NCBI RefSeq assembly: GCF_001421505.1
Contig: NZ_LMKL01000001.1
Span: 372,001-436,000 of the forward strand
Direction: 5' to 3'
Length of the DNA stretch: 64,000 bases
DNA from: Sphingomonas sp. Leaf17
GTDB taxonomy: Bacteria; Pseudomonadota; Alphaproteobacteria; Sphingomonadales; Sphingomonadaceae
Positions 61,581 to 64,000 of this stretch are shown here, one piece after another (the first letter of the stretch is position 1; each line of letters starts with the position of its first letter). The position numbers and the translations under genes were made by a program. The notes beneath the pieces were generated by a model, which was given only the letters and a program-made list of their open reading frames with translations, was not told where the DNA came from and did no database searches.

Positions 61581-64000
61581 AGACCTTCGGCACCATGGGC
61601 TTGCGCGCCGCGCTGGCCGCGACGACCATTCTTGGCGGCACCGCGCTGCTCAGCACCCCCGTACAGGCCCAGACCACCACCGCGTCGATCCGCGGTCAGG
61701 TGCGCGACGCCGCCGGGGCCGCCGTCTCGGGCGCGGCCGTCACGGCGGTCAACGCCGGCACCAACCAGACGGTGCGCGCGACGACCGACGCCAGCGGTCG
61801 TTACACGCTGAACGGCGTGCGCCCGGCGCAATACACCATCACCATCACCGGTCCAGGCGGCGAAACCTTTTCGAAGGCGATCGTGGTCGGCATCGGCCAG
61901 TCCGCCAGCCTCGACGCGACGCTGGGGGTAGCCGAGCCGACGACGACGGCGGCGACCGATGGCGGCGTGGCCGCGGACGAAGGCGGCGACATCGTCGTCA
62001 CCGGCAGCCGCCTGGTCGAAACCAAGACCTCCGAAATCGCCACCAACGTCAGCCAGGCGCAGATCCGCAGCCTGCCGCAGACCGACCGCAACTTCCTGTC
62101 GTTCGCAGCACTCGCCCCCGGCGTGCGCTACAATGACAGCGAGACGGACAAGAGCTTTTCGGCCGGCGCTTCTTCTGCATCGCAGGTCAACGTCTTCGTC
62201 GACGGCGTCTCCCTGAAGAACAAGCTGCGCGAGGGCGGCGTCGCCGGCCAGCAGAACAGCCGCGGCAACCCGTTCGGCCAGCTGGCCGTGCAGGAGTTCC
62301 GCGTCCTGACGCAGAACTACAAGGCTGAATACGAGCAGGCCGGCTCCGCAATCATCACCTCGGTCACCAAGTCGGGCACCAACGAGTTCCACGGAGAAGT
62401 CTTCGGTCAGTATACCGACAAGAGCCTGACCCAGAAGGCGTATTTCGACAAGCAACTCAACCGCCCGGAGCCGGCGTTCGAGCGCAAGCAGTACGGCATC
62501 GCGCTGGGTGGCCCGATCATCAAGGACAAGCTGTTTTTCTTCGGCACCTATGAGGGCAACGATCAGGATCGTGCGTTCAACGTGCAGTCCAACGCGACCG
62601 CCGCACAGCGCGCCAATTTCGCCACCATCACCGGCCGCCAGATCAGCGACTATGAAGGCGCGTTCGTCAGCCCGTTCCGCGGCGATTTCTACTTCGGCAA
62701 GCTGACCTTCACGCCGGATTCGAACCAGGTGTTCGACCTGTCGTACAGCCGCCGCACCGAAACCGACATTCAGGGTTTCGGCGGCGAAACCGCCTATTCG
62801 GCGGCCGAAAACAAGATCAACACGGTCGACACCTATCTGTTCAAGTGGACCTACACCGGCACCGATTTCGTCAACGAGGTCAACGTCAACTATCTGAACT
62901 ACAAGTTCAATCCGACGTCGTTGAACCCCGATCTGCCGGCGTTTGCCTATCAGGGTCTCATCACCTTCGGCGGCAAGGATTCGACCCGTCGCGAGGTGCA
63001 GCAGAGCTACACGCTGCGCGACGACGTGACCTGGACGAAGTTCGATGGCCACACGATCAAGGTCGGCGCGCGTGTCGAGGTGACCGACATCGAGTTCAAC
63101 AACCAGTCCTATATCCAGCCACGCTACGATTTCCGTACCGAGGTCGACAACAACCTGACCATCGCCTTCCCGGCGGAGGCGCGTCTGGGCCTTGGCAACG
63201 GCCGCATCTTCGGATCGAACACCCAGCTTGGCTTCTATGCGCAGGATGACTGGGACGCGACCGACAAGCTGCAGCTGAACATCGGTCTGCGCTATGACTA
63301 TGAGTTCAACGGCTTCAACAACGACTACGTCACGCCGCCAGCCGCGGCGGCAACGCTGCGGTCGCTGCCCTCGACCTATTATTTCAACCCGGAAGACTAT
63401 ATCTCGACCGGCAAGAACCGGTCACCGTTCAAATACGCCTTCGCACCGCGCTTCGGCTTTTCGTATGATCTGAATGACGATCAGCGCACCGTGATCTTCG
63501 GCGGTCTGGGACGCTATTACGACCGCAACAACTTCAACAACACGGTCGACGAACTGAGTCGCACGATCAACCCGATCGGCGTGTTCCGCTTCTCGGCGAA
63601 CGGCGCACCGCGCAGCGGCCTGCCGACGGTCGCGTGGAACCCCAGCTACCTGACCCGCGACGGCCTGCTGGCACTGGCCTCCACCTCGACGCAGGGGCTG
63701 CCCGAACTGTTCGCGGTGAAGAACGACGCGAAGCCCCCGGTCAACGATCAGGTCAGCCTCGGCATCCGTCAGAAGGTCGGCATGTTCCAAGCGGCACTGA
63801 CCGCATCCTACCAGCGTGGTCGCAACGGCTATACCAACATCTTCGCCACCCGGCAGAACAACGGACTTGGCAATTGCTGCAACACCGCCAGCGCGGTCGC
63901 CAACGGGTATTCCAACGTCATCGTCGGCTATGACGGCCTCGATACCCGCTACAAGGCGATCTACTTCACGCTGGACAAGAACTACACCCAGTCGAGCGGC
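61577..64000 (+). CDS. TonB-dependent receptor with N-terminal carboxypeptidase-regulatory-like domain (Oar-like), 3' end outside the window
   Basis: At least 808 residues are visible and the frame is open at the right edge. Signal peptide about 1-32 (ends PVQAQ). Then a beta-sandwich regulatory-like domain (TASIRGQVRDAAGAAVSGA), a TonB-box-like DIVVTGSRL near 141, the plug (VNVFVDGVSLKNKLR) and a barrel with aromatic-rich strands. This Oar/SusC-like layout is used for large sugar polymers or glycans. The ATG at 61577 overlaps the LacI stop with AAGGGGAG upstream, so expression depends on that operon. Confidence 0.9.
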   Translation, partial: MKTFGTMGLRAALAATTILGGTALLSTPVQAQTTTASIRGQVRDAAGAAVSGAAVTAVNAGTNQTVRATTDASGRYTLNGVRPAQYTITITGPGGETFSKAIVVGIGQSASLDATLGVAEPTTTAATDGGVAADEGGDIVVTGSRLVETKTSEIATNVSQAQIRSLPQTDRNFLSFAALAPGVRYNDSETDKSFSAGASSASQVNVFVDGVSLKNKLREGGVAGQQNSRGNPFGQLAVQEFRVLTQNYKAEYEQAGSAIITSVTKSGTNEFHGEVFGQYTDKSLTQKAYFDKQLNRPEPAFERKQYGIALGGPIIKDKLFFFGTYEGNDQDRAFNVQSNATAAQRANFATITGRQISDYEGAFVSPFRGDFYFGKLTFTPDSNQVFDLSYSRRTETDIQGFGGETAYSAAENKINTVDTYLFKWTYTGTDFVNEVNVNYLNYKFNPTSLNPDLPAFAYQGLITFGGKDSTRREVQQSYTLRDDVTWTKFDGHTIKVGARVEVTDIEFNNQSYIQPRYDFRTEVDNNLTIAFPAEARLGLGNGRIFGSNTQLGFYAQDDWDATDKLQLNIGLRYDYEFNGFNNDYVTPPAAAATLRSLPSTYYFNPEDYISTGKNRSPFKYAFAPRFGFSYDLNDDQRTVIFGGLGRYYDRNNFNNTVDELSRTINPIGVFRFSANGAPRSGLPTVAWNPSYLTRDGLLALASTSTQGLPELFAVKNDAKPPVNDQVSLGIRQKVGMFQAALTASYQRGRNGYTNIFATRQNNGLGNCCNTASAVANGYSNVIVGYDGLDTRYKAIYFTLDKNYTQSSG

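Overview
The window is high-GC DNA from an alphaproteobacterium, almost certainly of the order Sphingomonadales (a Sphingomonas-like organism). The evidence is a ceramide/sphingolipid gene cluster, large TonB-dependent receptors, the PhyR-NepR-EcfG general stress response locus with a PhyP-type kinase, the scpAB-tatABC arrangement, and several families of palindromic intergenic repeats. Nothing looks like a large mobile island; the window reads as core chromosome with small variable inserts.

Layout. 1-3.6 kb: the end of a sucrose-use unit (amylosucrase, an overlapping MFS sugar transporter, an exported esterase). 3.8-7.8 kb: a weak hypothetical gene, tRNA-Ser(CGA), hspQ and a TonB-dependent receptor. 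8-13.8 kb: rplU-rpmA, a GNAT gene, obgE and proB, interrupted by a sialidase-like gene and a TetR gene. 13.9-23.3 kb: a sphingolipid block with cerR-like reductase, acyl carrier protein, serine palmitoyltransferase, hybrid histidine kinase, lptF-lptG, a divergent desaturase and a bCerS-like acyltransferase. 23.4-30.1 kb: housekeeping genes on the minus strand (MetA-type barrel, xth, IscA-type protein, LytM peptidase, bcp, glnE). 30.2-34.6 kb: the general stress response locus. 34.7-37.5 kb: scpA-scpB-tatA-tatB-tatC. 37.7-45.5 kb: polyprenyl synthase, chorismate mutase, tesA divergent from ybbA-ybbP, and two methyltransferases. 45.5-48.2 kb: metE behind a cobalamin riboswitch. 48.3-55.9 kb: a short FecR-like protein, GST, Na+/H+ antiporter, VOC protein, sirtuin, and the lepB-rnc-era operon. 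56-64 kb: pgi, glutathione reductase, enoyl-CoA hydratase, and a LacI regulator overlapping the start of an Oar-like TonB receptor that runs off the end.

Most notable observation: directly downstream of phyP there is a textbook EcfG promoter (GGAAC, 16 bp, CGTT; 34188-34212) with no open reading frame behind it. It points into about 100 bases that fold into two stem-loops whose loops carry runs of 7 and 10 cytosines. This has the layout of GsrN, the C-rich-loop small RNA of the Caulobacter general stress response, and is most likely its homologue. The same locus also holds a 45-residue membrane peptide gene between ecfG and phyR, and a small gene near ecfG that resembles a second NepR.

Other points: LptF/LptG encoded inside the ceramide cluster (sphingomonads are known for glycosphingolipids in place of LPS); a two-part repeat shared by the TetR gene start and the era 3' flank; a palindromic repeat that supplies the ribosome binding site of proB; and a sirtuin N-terminal remnant upstream of the intact sirtuin gene.
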